Of a DNA stretch of 64,000 nucleotides, positions 25,564 through 34,715 are shown one piece after another (position 1 is the first letter of the stretch; each line of letters begins with the position of its first letter). Made by a program: the position numbers and the translations under genes. The notes below the pieces were generated by a model. The model worked only from the letters and a program-made list of their open reading frames with translations. It was not told where the DNA came from and did not search any database. Source of the stretch: Urechidicola croceus (GTDB taxonomy: Bacteria > Bacteroidota > Bacteroidia > Flavobacteriales > Flavobacteriaceae); assembly GCA_905181865.1 (NCBI GenBank), contig CAJIZG010000001.1:186001-250000 (forward strand). Reading direction: 5' to 3'.

Positions 25564-25872
25564 ATGTTAACAGAATTATCAGAAGATACGTTAGAACAAA
25601 TCATTGCAAGCAATGAAAAGGTAGTTGTTCAATACTCTGCCTCTTGGTGCGGTAACTGCAGGATTATGAAGCCAAAATTCAAGAAATTAGCCTTAGAAAA
25701 TGAAAATATTCCTTTTGTTTTGGTAGACGCTGAAAAGTTTCCAAATTCTAGAAAACTAGCAAACGTTGATAATCTACCAACGTTTGCTAGTTTTAAGAAT
25801 GGTACTATATTAAATCAAACACAAACAAATAAGTTTGATATATTGAAAGAACTAGTTACAGAAATTATTTAA
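25564..25872 (+). CDS. thioredoxin-family protein with CGNC active site
   Basis: A 102-residue thioredoxin-fold protein. The active site is SASWCGNCRIMKP with Cys29 and Cys32; canonical thioredoxins have CGPC. The later cis-Pro region reads VDNLPTFASF. The CGNC site alters redox potential and partner choice. Position between ahpC and a DUF6952-like gene suggests it supplies electrons to the peroxiredoxin, an inference from context. Confidence 0.85.
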   Translation: MLTELSEDTLEQIIASNEKVVVQYSASWCGNCRIMKPKFKKLALENENIPFVLVDAEKFPNSRKLANVDNLPTFASFKNGTILNQTQTNKFDILKELVTEII

Positions 25873-25890
25873 CCTATATACTTTGAATTC

Positions 25891-26148
25891 ATGAAAATAC
25901 CAATTATAAAGCAGTTAACAACCTTTATTGAAAATAACGATGAAGATTACGTTATAGAGGCATTAGAAGTTCTTGAAGATTTAACAGAAGTCTCTTCATT
26001 AAAAGATGAAGAACTAGATATTATTGGTGAACTCATTTCTAATATGTATGGTGCTTTAGAAGTGAATACTGAAATTAAAAAAGGCGTTGCTAAAAAGGAC
26101 GCCATGAATGGTTTTATGAAACGCGTGTTGGGTTCTATAGATCAATAG
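25891..26148 (+). CDS. small conserved protein, DUF6952-like (85 aa)
   Basis: An 85-residue acidic helical protein (MKIPIIKQLTTFIENNDEDY, IIGELISNMYGALEV). I recall this pattern from a Bacteroidetes family annotated DUF6952, always beside peroxiredoxin and thioredoxin genes; the family name is from memory. It starts 18 bases after the thioredoxin gene and is the last gene before a strong terminator, so ahpC-thioredoxin-this gene form one unit. Role in peroxide defence is inferred from that linkage only. Confidence 0.7.
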   Translation: MKIPIIKQLTTFIENNDEDYVIEALEVLEDLTEVSSLKDEELDIIGELISNMYGALEVNTEIKKGVAKKDAMNGFMKRVLGSIDQ

Positions 26149-26173
26149 ACTCGTAATATTTTTACATATAAAC

Positions 26174-26198
26174 TCCCGAATTATTTCGGGATTTTTTT
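26174..26198 (+). terminator. intrinsic terminator of the ahpC operon
   Basis: TCCCGAA-TTAT-TTCGGGA hairpin (26174-26191) followed by seven T. Confidence 0.85.
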
Positions 26199-26356
26199 AT
26201 GATTTTATTTTAGATTTCAACCCTAGACTATGCTATGTGCTATTTACCCTTTGACACATGTTTTCCATTCACCTCTAATAATTCGTAATATCCGGTATCT
26301 TCTCAATTGGATAATTAAAATGTTATAAGAAATTGGACAATGTTTCATATTATCCT

Positions 26357-26364
26357 TATTTTTG
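26357..26364 (+). promoter_or_regulatory. -7 promoter box of tpx
   Basis: TATTTTTG, perfect TAnnTTTG match, 22 bases before the tpx ATG. Confidence 0.45.
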
Positions 26365-26386
26365 AAAATAATCAAAAAATAACAAT

Positions 26387-26887
26387 ATGGCAACAATATA
26401 TCTGAATGAACTCGAAATACACACTTCTGGAACTTTACCTGCAATTGGATCAAAGGCATCAAATTTTACACTTGTGGCGGAAGATCTATCTAAAAAAACT
26501 TTAGCAGATTTTATAGGTTCTAAATTAATTTTAAATATTTTTCCAAGCATCGATACTGGAACTTGTGCAACATCGGTGAGATCATTTAATAAGGCGGCTT
26601 CTAGTTTAAAAAACACCAAAGTTCTTTGCATTTCTAGAGATTTACCTTTTGCTCAAGGACGTTTTTGCGGTGCAGAAGGGATCGAAAATGTTGTGATGTT
26701 ATCTGATTTTGATTCAGGAGATTTTGGAAAATCTTACGGTCTTAATATTATAGATGGTCCTCTTCAAGGATTAAATTCGAGAAGTATTGTCGTGGTAGAT
26801 GAAAATGGTATTGTTATTTATACAGAACAAATACCTAATACTCCAGATGAACCTAATTATGAGGCTGCATTAAATGCATTGAAATAA
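26387..26887 (+). CDS. tpx: thiol peroxidase
   Basis: A 166-residue atypical 2-Cys peroxiredoxin. Peroxidatic Cys60 is in SIDTGTCATSV and resolving Cys94 in QGRFCGAEG, close to the E. coli numbers (61 and 95). It reduces lipid and other peroxides with electrons from thioredoxin, plausibly the CGNC protein encoded 0.5 kb upstream. Own promoter; separated from the ahpC unit by a terminator. A dgkA remnant follows directly. Confidence 0.93.
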   Translation: MATIYLNELEIHTSGTLPAIGSKASNFTLVAEDLSKKTLADFIGSKLILNIFPSIDTGTCATSVRSFNKAASSLKNTKVLCISRDLPFAQGRFCGAEGIENVVMLSDFDSGDFGKSYGLNIIDGPLQGLNSRSIVVVDENGIVIYTEQIPNTPDEPNYEAALNALK

Positions 26888-27268
26888 TTAATAAAAAAAC
26901 CAAAATAAGTCAATTTATTGGCAGTAGAATAAAGAGTGTCCATTACGCTGCTAAAGGTGGTTGGATGCTTTTAACTAAAGAACATAGTATTATTGTACAA
27001 TGTACGATCGCAATAATTATGACTATTATTGGTTTTATACTTGATTTAACCTCATTAGAATGGATGTTTTAATTATTAGTCGTTGGATTGGTATTAATGG
27101 CTGAAGCGGCCAATACTACTATTGAATACTTATGCTATTTTATACATTCTGAATGACATAAATAAATTGGTGTTATAAAGGATATGGCAGCAGACATTCC
27201 TTTTATAACAGCCATCTTTTGCGATTATTATTGGCCTTATCATTTATGTGCCAAAATTTATGAATTAA
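26888..27268 (+). pseudogene. diacylglycerol kinase (DgkA) remnant
   Basis: Translation starting at ATT 26888 gives INKKTKISQFIGSRIKSV, YAAKGGWMLLTKEHSII, then TIIGFILDLTSLEWMF, a stop, LLVVGLVLMAEAANTTIEY, FIHSE, a stop, HK, a stop, IGVIKDMAAD; after a frame change it ends AIIIGLIIYVPKFMN with TAA at 27266. This is the prokaryotic diacylglycerol kinase family, whose members phosphorylate diacylglycerol or undecaprenol in the inner membrane, including the catalytic E-x-x-N-T-x-x-E segment (EAANTTIE). Three in-frame stops, one frameshift and loss of the ATG leave no doubt that it is dead. Intact homologues usually sit between tpx and ftsK in Flavobacteriia. Confidence 0.85.
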
Positions 27269-27294
27269 TTATACTTAAATTTTCTATATTTCTA

Positions 27295-27302
27295 TATTTT
27301 TG
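27295..27302 (+). promoter_or_regulatory. -7 promoter box of ftsK
   Basis: TATTTTTG, perfect TAnnTTTG match, 18 bases before the ftsK ATG, lying in the relic end of the dgkA remnant region. Confidence 0.4.
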
Positions 27303-27320
27303 TAGGAATTACTTAACTGA

Positions 27321-29771
27321 ATGGCTAATAAAAAAAAGGTACTAAAATCAGCTTCACCTAAGAAACCTCGCTTTCAAAAATTAAAGTTATTTTTGGGTAA
27401 CAGACAGACGAAAACTGTTTTTGGTTTGTTTTTTGTTTTATTTTCGATTTTTCTTTTCGCAGCATTTTGCTCTTTTCTATTTAGTTGGCAAATAGATCAA
27501 AGTGAATTGTCTGAATTCACAAATCGAAATACAAACGTTCAAAACTTGTTAGGTAAAGTTGGTCATTTCTTAAGTGAATTCTTCATGTTTAAAGGATTTG
27601 GAGTCGCCGTTTTTATTTTTCCTATTTTATTGTTTTTGAGTGGGGTTTATATCCTATTACAATTAAATTTAAAAAAAATAAGAAAGCAATGGGGCTGGGG
27701 AACCCTGGGAATGATATGGTTTTCTAACTTGTTCGGGTTTCTCATAGAGGATGGATCTCTTTTGTCCGGTGTTGTTGGCTATGAAATGAATAATTACCTC
27801 AATCAGTTTTTAGGTAAAACCGGGGTATTATTAGTACTTGTCTTTACGCTGTTTACATACTTAGCGCTACGTTTTAAATTAAATGCCCATCACTTCTCAA
27901 CTTTATTTAAGAAAAAAGAGAACTTAAGTAGTGAGAAGGATGATAAAATTGGTACCGTTCAAACTATCGATAAATCTGCGCTTGCAAAAGAGTTTAATGA
28001 AGGAAAAACTAATAATTACAACGCAAAGAATAAATCTGATTTCGAATTATCTGTAGAGAATTTACAACCTACAATTACAAATTACCTTGGCAAAGAAAAA
28101 AAGTCTAAAACACTGGAAGTTGAAATTGATGTAATTTCAGAAGAGCCACAATTAAAAATTGAAATTGCAGATACTACTGACGATGTTGTCATCGATGTTG
28201 AAGAAATAATAGAAGAGAAAAGTGAATCAGAAAACCTTGCTAATAAATTGGTAGAAGATTTTGGTGAGTTTGATCCAACCTTAGAACTTGGAACCTTTAA
28301 ATTCCCTACACTCAATCTTTTACGCGAATTCAATGAAAGTATAGCTGTAGATCAAGAAGAGTTAGAAGCCAATAAAAATAGAATTGTTGAAACCCTAAAC
28401 AACTACAAAATTGGTATTGCTAAAATTAAAGCTACGGTAGGGCCAACGGTTACACTTTACGAAATTGTACCTGATGCTGGAGTTCGAATTTCAAAAATTA
28501 AAAACTTAGAAGATGATATCGCCTTATCCTTATCAGCCTTAGGCATTCGTATTATTGCACCAATACCCGGAAAGGGTACCATTGGAATAGAAGTTCCAAA
28601 CAAAAACGCAACCATGGTTTCTATGAAATCTATGATTGCTTCGAGTAAATTCCAAAAAGCACAAATGGAATTACCAATTGCACTCGGTAAGACCATATCA
28701 AATGAAAGTTTGATCGTAGATTTGGCAAAAATGCCGCACCTTTTAATGGCTGGCGCAACGGGACAAGGGAAATCCGTAGGATTAAACGTTGTTCTGACCT
28801 CCCTCCTATACAAAAAACACCCAGCAGAAGTGAAATTTGTATTAGTAGATCCAAAAAAAGTAGAACTTACTTTATTCAACAAAATTGAGCGCCATTACTT
28901 GGCCAAACTTCCAGATTCTGGGGAAGCTATTATTACAGACACAGCCAAAGTGGTCAATACTTTGAACTCCTTGTGTATTGAGATGGATGCGAGATATGAT
29001 CTTTTAAAGGATGCCCTGGTACGGAATATTAAAGAGTACAACGTAAAATTCAAAGCGCGAAAATTAAATCCAGAAAATGGCCATAAATTTTTACCATATA
29101 TTGTTTTGGTTATTGACGAATTTGCTGATTTAATTATGACTGCGGGTAAAGAAGTAGAAACGCCAATAGCAAGATTAGCACAGTTGGCTAGGGCAATTGG
29201 AATCCATTTAATTGTTGCGACTCAAAGACCCTCGGTAAATGTAATTACGGGTATTATAAAAGCTAATTTCCCTGCGAGAATTGCTTTTAGAGTAACTTCT
29301 AAAATAGATTCTAGAACTATTCTAGATAGTTCTGGAGCAGATCAATTAATTGGTAAGGGTGATATGCTGTATTCGAATGGAAATGATCTTATCCGTATTC
29401 AGTGCGCTTTTATAGACACGCCTGAAGTTGAAAAAATTACTGAGTTTATTGGTTCACAAAAAGCTTATCCCGAAGCATATATGTTACCAGAATATGTTGG
29501 AGAAGAAAGCGGCACTAATCTTGATATTGACATTAGTGATAGAGACACTTTATTTAGAGATGCAGCCCTGGTTATTATTATTGCACAACAAGGATCGGCT
29601 TCTTTATTACAAAGAAAATTAAAATTGGGTTATAACAGAGCTGGAAGAATTATAGACCAATTGGAAGTTGCGGGAATTGTAGGGCCTTTTGAAGGAAGTA
29701 AAGCCAGACAAGTGTTAGTTCCGGATGAAATGGGCTTAAATCAATTATTAGATAATGAAAAAAATACTTAA
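27321..29771 (+). CDS. ftsK: DNA translocase FtsK/SpoIIIE
   Basis: An 816-residue septal DNA pump. N-terminal basic tail and four transmembrane segments (about 35-55, 90-112, 125-145, 165-182), an acidic linker to about 300, alpha domain, then the motor: Walker A GATGQGKSVG (about 479) and Walker B region YIVLVIDEFADLI. The gamma winged-helix domain (QQGSASLLQRKLKLGYNRA) is the KOPS/polarity-sequence reader at 750-816. It segregates chromosome termini and activates XerCD. Its stop overlaps the lolA start by 17 bases. Confidence 0.95.
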   Translation: MANKKKVLKSASPKKPRFQKLKLFLGNRQTKTVFGLFFVLFSIFLFAAFCSFLFSWQIDQSELSEFTNRNTNVQNLLGKVGHFLSEFFMFKGFGVAVFIFPILLFLSGVYILLQLNLKKIRKQWGWGTLGMIWFSNLFGFLIEDGSLLSGVVGYEMNNYLNQFLGKTGVLLVLVFTLFTYLALRFKLNAHHFSTLFKKKENLSSEKDDKIGTVQTIDKSALAKEFNEGKTNNYNAKNKSDFELSVENLQPTITNYLGKEKKSKTLEVEIDVISEEPQLKIEIADTTDDVVIDVEEIIEEKSESENLANKLVEDFGEFDPTLELGTFKFPTLNLLREFNESIAVDQEELEANKNRIVETLNNYKIGIAKIKATVGPTVTLYEIVPDAGVRISKIKNLEDDIALSLSALGIRIIAPIPGKGTIGIEVPNKNATMVSMKSMIASSKFQKAQMELPIALGKTISNESLIVDLAKMPHLLMAGATGQGKSVGLNVVLTSLLYKKHPAEVKFVLVDPKKVELTLFNKIERHYLAKLPDSGEAIITDTAKVVNTLNSLCIEMDARYDLLKDALVRNIKEYNVKFKARKLNPENGHKFLPYIVLVIDEFADLIMTAGKEVETPIARLAQLARAIGIHLIVATQRPSVNVITGIIKANFPARIAFRVTSKIDSRTILDSSGADQLIGKGDMLYSNGNDLIRIQCAFIDTPEVEKITEFIGSQKAYPEAYMLPEYVGEESGTNLDIDISDRDTLFRDAALVIIIAQQGSASLLQRKLKLGYNRAGRIIDQLEVAGIVGPFEGSKARQVLVPDEMGLNQLLDNEKNT

Positions 29772-30420
29772 TAAAAATATGAGAAATTTACTAGGTGTAT
29801 GCTTATTTTTAGTAAGTCTCACGAGTCTTTCGCAAGATGCTAAGGCGCTCCTAGAAAAAGTTGGAAAAACTACCAATTCATATAAGAATGTTTATATTGA
29901 GTTTACGCATAAATTAGAAAATACGGTGGCGCAGTTACACCAACAAACTTCTGGCAAAGTAACCATGAAAGGTGACCTTTACAAATTCGAATATATGGGT
30001 TCTGAAAGGATTTTTGACGGCACAAAGATATATACTATCTTCCAGGAAGATGAAGAGGTTGTTATTACATTGCCTAAGCAAGATGATAATAGTGAAATTT
30101 TAACTCCTTCAAATATTCTGTCTTTTTATGAGAACGGATTTACTTATGAAATGGATATCGTTCAAAATGTAGAAAATCGCAAAATACAATTCGTAAAATT
30201 GACTCCAATTGATAGCGAAGCAGAATTAAAATATATTCATGTGGGTATAGACACCGCAACGAATCATATATACAAAGTTATTCAGACAGGAAAAGAGGCT
30301 ACAATCACTACCATTACCGTATCAAAAATGGAAACAAACCAATCCATTTCAGATCAATTATTTACCTTTGACCAAAATAAATTTAAGGAGGGTGGTTACT
30401 ACATCTCCGAACCTAAATAG
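29755..30420 (+). CDS. lolA: LolA-like outer-membrane lipoprotein carrier protein
   Basis: A 221-residue periplasmic protein; an ATG at 29755 overlaps the end of ftsK and a second ATG at 29779 starts the signal peptide proper (MRNLLGVCLFLVSLTSLSQD). The mature part shows the LolA half-barrel pattern (KNVYIEFTHKLENT, SGKVTMKGDLYKFEY, YTIFQEDEEV, FTFDQNKFKEGGYYI). LolA ferries lipoproteins across the periplasm from LolCDE to the outer membrane, matching the many lipoproteins of this window. Translation is probably coupled to ftsK. Confidence 0.85.
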   Translation: MKKILNKNMRNLLGVCLFLVSLTSLSQDAKALLEKVGKTTNSYKNVYIEFTHKLENTVAQLHQQTSGKVTMKGDLYKFEYMGSERIFDGTKIYTIFQEDEEVVITLPKQDDNSEILTPSNILSFYENGFTYEMDIVQNVENRKIQFVKLTPIDSEAELKYIHVGIDTATNHIYKVIQTGKEATITTITVSKMETNQSISDQLFTFDQNKFKEGGYYISEPK

Positions 30421-30426
30421 TATTCA

Positions 30427-31872
30427 TTGAAAAAACTTGATATTTATATCATTAAGAGCTTTTTAAAGCCCTTTCTAGCTACTTTTTTTGTCATACTTTT
30501 TGTGCTTATAATGCAGGCCATATGGGTTGGATTTGATGAAATTTCTGGTAAAGGAATAGACCTGAAATTCATTTTAAAATTTATTGGATACTTAGCGTTG
30601 ACAGTTGTTCCAATGGCCATGCCGATTGGAATTTTACTTTCTTCCATCATGTCTTTAGGGAATTTAGCAGAGAATTATGAGTTTGCCGCAGTAAAATCTG
30701 CTGGTATCTCACTTAGGCGCTTTATCACGCCAGTTATGATGGTAACCCTATTTTTAAGTGGTGTTAATTTTTTATTCTTAAATTATGTATATCCAGACGC
30801 TACATTAAAACAAAAGAACATGTTTTTAAACATGAAAAAAAAACAACCAGCTTTAGCCTTGATCCCTGGAACTTTTAATAATGATATTCCTGGTTTTTCA
30901 ATTAAGTTTGATGAAAAATATGGTGAAGAACAAAATCTATTAAAGAGTGTTCAAATTTATGATTTTACCAAAAAAAATGGTAAAACCATTGTGATTACAG
31001 CAAAAAATGGTAAAATATCATCCGAAGAAGGAAGCCGTTACATGAAGTTTATTCTAACTGATGGAAACTACTATGAGGATCATTCAACAAGAAGAGATAA
31101 TAAAAATAAGAGAAATCGAATGCCTTTTTCAAGATCAACTTTCGAAAAGTATTCTATAAATATTGATATTTCTTCCTTTAGTAATAGTAAATTAGAAGAT
31201 ACCGTTTTTAGCAAGCAACATCAAATGCTGAGTCTAAAACAATTAGTTATTGAGTCCGATACTTCTAAAATAGGATATGACAAATCCATTGCTGCCAGAG
31301 TAAGAAACCTTTCAATATTGCTTAGAACATCAAAATTAGTTCCCTTCCCAGACTCTACTAAAGTACTTCAATTAAGCGATACCATATTGAGTAATTTTGA
31401 ATTGGATGATCGGCCTGCCATCATTCAAAATGCTATTGAGAGTGTTAAAAATAATATTCGCACTTTTAGCAAATCGAAAGTAGATTTATTTAAACGACGA
31501 AGAAAGGCTTTAAATTTATATGATCACGAGTATCACAATAGGATTGCTTTCTCATTTGCTTGTTTAGTGCTGTTTTTTATTGGTGCACCTTTAGGTTCTA
31601 TCATTAGAAAGGGGGGAATGGGCTTGCCCATGGTGCTAGCTATTGTTATTTTTGTAATCTATTTCTTTATTTCTTCTTTTGGAAGAAATTTGGCGGAAGA
31701 AAGTGCTATTTCAGCTTGGTTAGGTGGATGGCTATCAACGTTTATACTATTACCTTTTGGAATCTTTTTAACAAGAAGAGCTGCAAAGGATAAAGGAATT
31801 TTTAATCTAAATTCAATAATCGACTCAATAAAGAATCTATTTAATAGATTCAATTTTAAAAAGAAACCATAA
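30427..31872 (+). CDS. LptF/LptG-family lipopolysaccharide export permease
   Basis: A 481-residue membrane protein starting at TTG 30427, six bases after lolA. It shows the YjgP/YjgQ layout: N-terminal [17 protein letters not shown], transmembrane segments around residues 12-35, 58-80 and 100-120, a periplasmic jellyroll domain (about 130-370) and three C-terminal spans. LptF and LptG pair with LptB2 to extract lipopolysaccharide. Sequence cannot separate F from G. The stop and the ribB start share TAATG, so it is translationally coupled to ribB. Confidence 0.87.
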   Translation: MKKLDIYIIKSFLKPFLATFFVILFVLIMQAIWVGFDEISGKGIDLKFILKFIGYLALTVVPMAMPIGILLSSIMSLGNLAENYEFAAVKSAGISLRRFITPVMMVTLFLSGVNFLFLNYVYPDATLKQKNMFLNMKKKQPALALIPGTFNNDIPGFSIKFDEKYGEEQNLLKSVQIYDFTKKNGKTIVITAKNGKISSEEGSRYMKFILTDGNYYEDHSTRRDNKNKRNRMPFSRSTFEKYSINIDISSFSNSKLEDTVFSKQHQMLSLKQLVIESDTSKIGYDKSIAARVRNLSILLRTSKLVPFPDSTKVLQLSDTILSNFELDDRPAIIQNAIESVKNNIRTFSKSKVDLFKRRRKALNLYDHEYHNRIAFSFACLVLFFIGAPLGSIIRKGGMGLPMVLAIVIFVIYFFISSFGRNLAEESAISAWLGGWLSTFILLPFGIFLTRRAAKDKGIFNLNSIIDSIKNLFNRFNFKKKP

Positions 31873-32999
31873 TGAATACTATAAAGAATTCGAGCACACA
31901 ATTAAACTCCATCGAGGAAGCCATTGAAGACATCAAAAATGGTAAAATAGTAATTGTAGTGGATGATGAAGATCGAGAAAATGAAGGTGATTTTATAGCT
32001 GCTGCGGAAATGGTGACTCCAGAAATGATTAATTTCATGGCAACTCACGGAAGAGGTCTTATTTGTGCCCCTTTAACCGAAGATCGATGTAAAGAACTTG
32101 ACTTAGAAATGATGGTTCAAAATAATACGGTAATGCACCATACTCCATTTACGGTATCGGTAGATTTAATTGGACATGGTTGTACAACTGGTATTTCTGT
32201 TCACGATAGAGCAAAAACTATACGATCACTAGTCAACAAAGAAACCAAAGGTTTTGATTTAGGAAGACCCGGACATATTTTTCCTTTAAAAGCTAAAAAT
32301 GGTGGTGTTTTAAGAAGAACGGGGCACACAGAGGCGGCGGTAGATTTAGCTCGTTTGGCTGGTTTTGACCCTGCAGGAATATTAGTGGAAATTTTAAATG
32401 AGGACGGCACTATGGCGAGACTACCTCAATTATTTGACGTTGCCAAACAGTTTAATTTAAAACTTATTTCTATTGAAGACCTAGTTGCTTATCGAATGCA
32501 GCACGATTCTTTAATTGAAAAAATTGAAGATTTTAATACCTCTACTCGATTTGGAGATTTTAGATTGCGTGCCTATAAACAAACAAATAATAATCAAGTT
32601 CACGTTGCTTTAACTAAAGGAACATGGAAACCAACTGATGAAGTCGTGGTTAAAGTCAATTCGACTTTAATAAACAATGCTCTTGGAGTTTTAACACAAA
32701 ATTCTGACGAAAAATTTCAACGAATTTTTAAAATTATAAATGAGGAAGGAGCAGGAGCTATTGTATTTATCAATCAAGATAACCAGCCCGCTAATTTCTT
32801 AAAACATTTATTAAAATTAAAGGAGGAAGATCTTACCAAACCAACATCTATGGACAAAAAAGATTATGGTATTGGTGCTCAGATACTGCACGATATTGGA
32901 ATCAGTAAACTTCGTGTAATTACGAATGTAAATAGTACTTCACGACGTGTTGGAATGACAGGATATGGTTTGGAAGTTGTTGATTATATTCATTACTAA
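31872..32999 (+). CDS. ribB: 3,4-dihydroxy-2-butanone-4-phosphate synthase with degenerate GTP-cyclohydrolase-II-like C-terminus
   Basis: A 375-residue RibBA-type protein. The DHBP-synthase half (about 12-205) is intact: [50 protein letters not shown]; it makes the four-carbon riboflavin precursor from ribulose 5-phosphate. The C-terminal half (about 206-375) keeps the fold pattern ([27 protein letters not shown]) but has no cysteine at all, so the three zinc-binding Cys of GTP cyclohydrolase II are missing, as is the RCDC-type segment. RibA activity is not expected. ribH is encoded 14 kb downstream. Overlaps the lptF/G stop by one base. Confidence 0.9.
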   Translation: MNTIKNSSTQLNSIEEAIEDIKNGKIVIVVDDEDRENEGDFIAAAEMVTPEMINFMATHGRGLICAPLTEDRCKELDLEMMVQNNTVMHHTPFTVSVDLIGHGCTTGISVHDRAKTIRSLVNKETKGFDLGRPGHIFPLKAKNGGVLRRTGHTEAAVDLARLAGFDPAGILVEILNEDGTMARLPQLFDVAKQFNLKLISIEDLVAYRMQHDSLIEKIEDFNTSTRFGDFRLRAYKQTNNNQVHVALTKGTWKPTDEVVVKVNSTLINNALGVLTQNSDEKFQRIFKIINEEGAGAIVFINQDNQPANFLKHLLKLKEEDLTKPTSMDKKDYGIGAQILHDIGISKLRVITNVNSTSRRVGMTGYGLEVVDYIHY

Positions 33000-33013
33000 A
33001 TAATTTATTTGAA

Positions 33014-33721
33014 ATGCGTAAGAATCTACTATTACCCTTTGTAATTATATTTCTTACGGCTCTTTTTTCATGTAAAAATGAACGAGACGAAAAGACACTT
33101 CAAAATGAATTTGTTGTGTCTGTTTCAATAAGAAATCACAACAATCGAATAGTTTATTTACATAAATTTATTTCGGACAGACCACAGATTATAGACTCCT
33201 CAAAAATTACTCATAATTATGTAACTTTTAAGGGGTATACACCATATCCTGAAAGGTATTTAATTAGTATTGAAAATATTTTTGGATCAAAACTATTTGT
33301 TATAACTAATGATAGCATTCAATTAGAAGTTTCAAAAGAGGGTTTGGTAAATGCCACTATTTCAGGTTCAAAACTAAATGCCGAATTAAAAAACTATCAA
33401 CGTAATTTAAAAGAGATTTACGACAAAATTGATATTCTTTTCCCGGAATTACAACGTGCCAGATTGGAGAATAATCCAATGAAACTATCCAACATTGCTA
33501 AAAAAATTAGTACTATTGAAAAAGAAGGTATTGAATACAATTTTTTATACGCTCAAAAAAATAAAAACTCCTTTATATCTTCCATGATCTTAAACGATTT
33601 ATCTAAAAAAGACAGTGCTGATGTCACTAGAATTCGATCAATTTTCTCTCAATTTGATGACACTGTTAAAGAAAGTAACGATTCCAAGGAACTTTTAGAG
33701 TTTTTAAAAACCTATAAATAA
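33014..33721 (+). CDS. DUF4369-type lipoprotein
   Basis: A 235-residue lipoprotein (lipobox ALFSC at about residues 17-21). The mature N-terminal part (FVVSVSIRNHNNRIVYLHK, then PQIIDSSKI, GSKLFVITNDSIQLEV) matches the DUF4369 domain found at the front of Bacteroidetes thioredoxin-like lipoproteins; here no thioredoxin domain follows, only a helical tail. Function unknown. It follows ribB by 14 bases. Its 3' end overlaps the convergent pepE by 10 bases. Confidence 0.75.
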   Translation: MRKNLLLPFVIIFLTALFSCKNERDEKTLQNEFVVSVSIRNHNNRIVYLHKFISDRPQIIDSSKITHNYVTFKGYTPYPERYLISIENIFGSKLFVITNDSIQLEVSKEGLVNATISGSKLNAELKNYQRNLKEIYDKIDILFPELQRARLENNPMKLSNIAKKISTIEKEGIEYNFLYAQKNKNSFISSMILNDLSKKDSADVTRIRSIFSQFDDTVKESNDSKELLEFLKTYK

Positions 33722-34422
33722 CTTACATCACTTTCTGGAGATAATTCTTTGGCTTCCTCATTTTGCTTAAATAGACGCGCATTCAATTTTCCTTTTAGAA
33801 TTACTTGAGATCCATTTACTGCTAACCAACTCCCCTCTCTCAAACCAAGAACAGGAGTATCATTGTAAATATGAAATTCTTTAATTCTAATCTCTCTTGT
33901 TTCTCCCATATGGGTAGAAGTTAGGTCGAGATCTATATAATGTGGATTTAAGTTAAACCCAATCAATCGTAAGGCCTCAAAACTTGGTGGATATACAACG
34001 GGCATATCGTTCGTAGTTTTTATAGAGATTCCAGCAACATTGCTTCCCGCGCTCGTTCCAAAATAAGGAGTTCCGTTGTTAACACTTTCTCTTAAAACTT
34101 GCATGAGATCATTTTCATGAAGTTTTGAAATAAGTTCAAACGTATTTCCGCCTCCTATAAAAATTCCTTGAGCATGTTCTACTGCCAACTTTGGATCTTC
34201 AAATTCGTGAATTCCCTTTACATCAATATTTATCGAAGAAAAAGCCGTGTGCACATGCTTCGTATATCTGTTATAACTTATTCCACTAGGCCGAGCATAC
34301 GGGATAAATAGTATTTCATGAACACCTTTAAAAAAAGACTTTAATTCCGTTGAAATATATTCTAAATATGGACTTCCATGAACAGTTGAAGTACTTGCTA
34401 AAAATAGTTTTCTCATACCCAC
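33712..34422 (-). CDS. pepE: dipeptidase E (alpha-aspartyl dipeptidase, peptidase S51)
   Basis: A 236-residue serine peptidase. The nucleophile elbow GTSAGSNVAG and the preceding IGGGNTFELI are diagnostic of family S51, which cleaves Asp-Xaa dipeptides; PYARPSGISYNRY and HYIDLDLTSTHMGETRE belong to the same family. Cytoplasmic, no signal peptide. Convergent with the DUF4369 gene, the last ten bases being shared. Confidence 0.9.
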   Translation of the reverse strand: MGMRKLFLASTSTVHGSPYLEYISTELKSFFKGVHEILFIPYARPSGISYNRYTKHVHTAFSSINIDVKGIHEFEDPKLAVEHAQGIFIGGGNTFELISKLHENDLMQVLRESVNNGTPYFGTSAGSNVAGISIKTTNDMPVVYPPSFEALRLIGFNLNPHYIDLDLTSTHMGETREIRIKEFHIYNDTPVLGLREGSWLAVNGSQVILKGKLNARLFKQNEEAKELSPESDVSYL

Positions 34423-34715
34423 TTTATTTTTTTCAAAAATAAAGAATACTTAGAATTAACCCGCTTTATGCAGTAGAAAATCTATTACAGCTTCTAACCA
34501 CTTTAAAATATGAATTTAGTGTGTTTTTAAGTTTGACCATAAACATGCTGTGCTAAGACTGATAAAACACCCTATATTATTATGTTTGAAACCTTCATAA
34601 CAAAGTTCTAATACATAAAGCGAGCTTAACAAAAATTTACACATATTTTGGCTTAATTTTAATAATCCCTCTGAGCACCTTTGAATTAACGAACTACCAA
34701 CTAACTTTTTTAATA

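Noticed and set aside
29428-29622. Overlapping frame inside ftsK
   Set aside because: Low-complexity Leu/Lys translation of the antiphase of a conserved motor domain.
31872-32000. FMN riboswitch in front of ribB
   Set aside because: The ribB start overlaps the lptF/G stop, leaving no leader; ribH likewise has only a 28-base gap.
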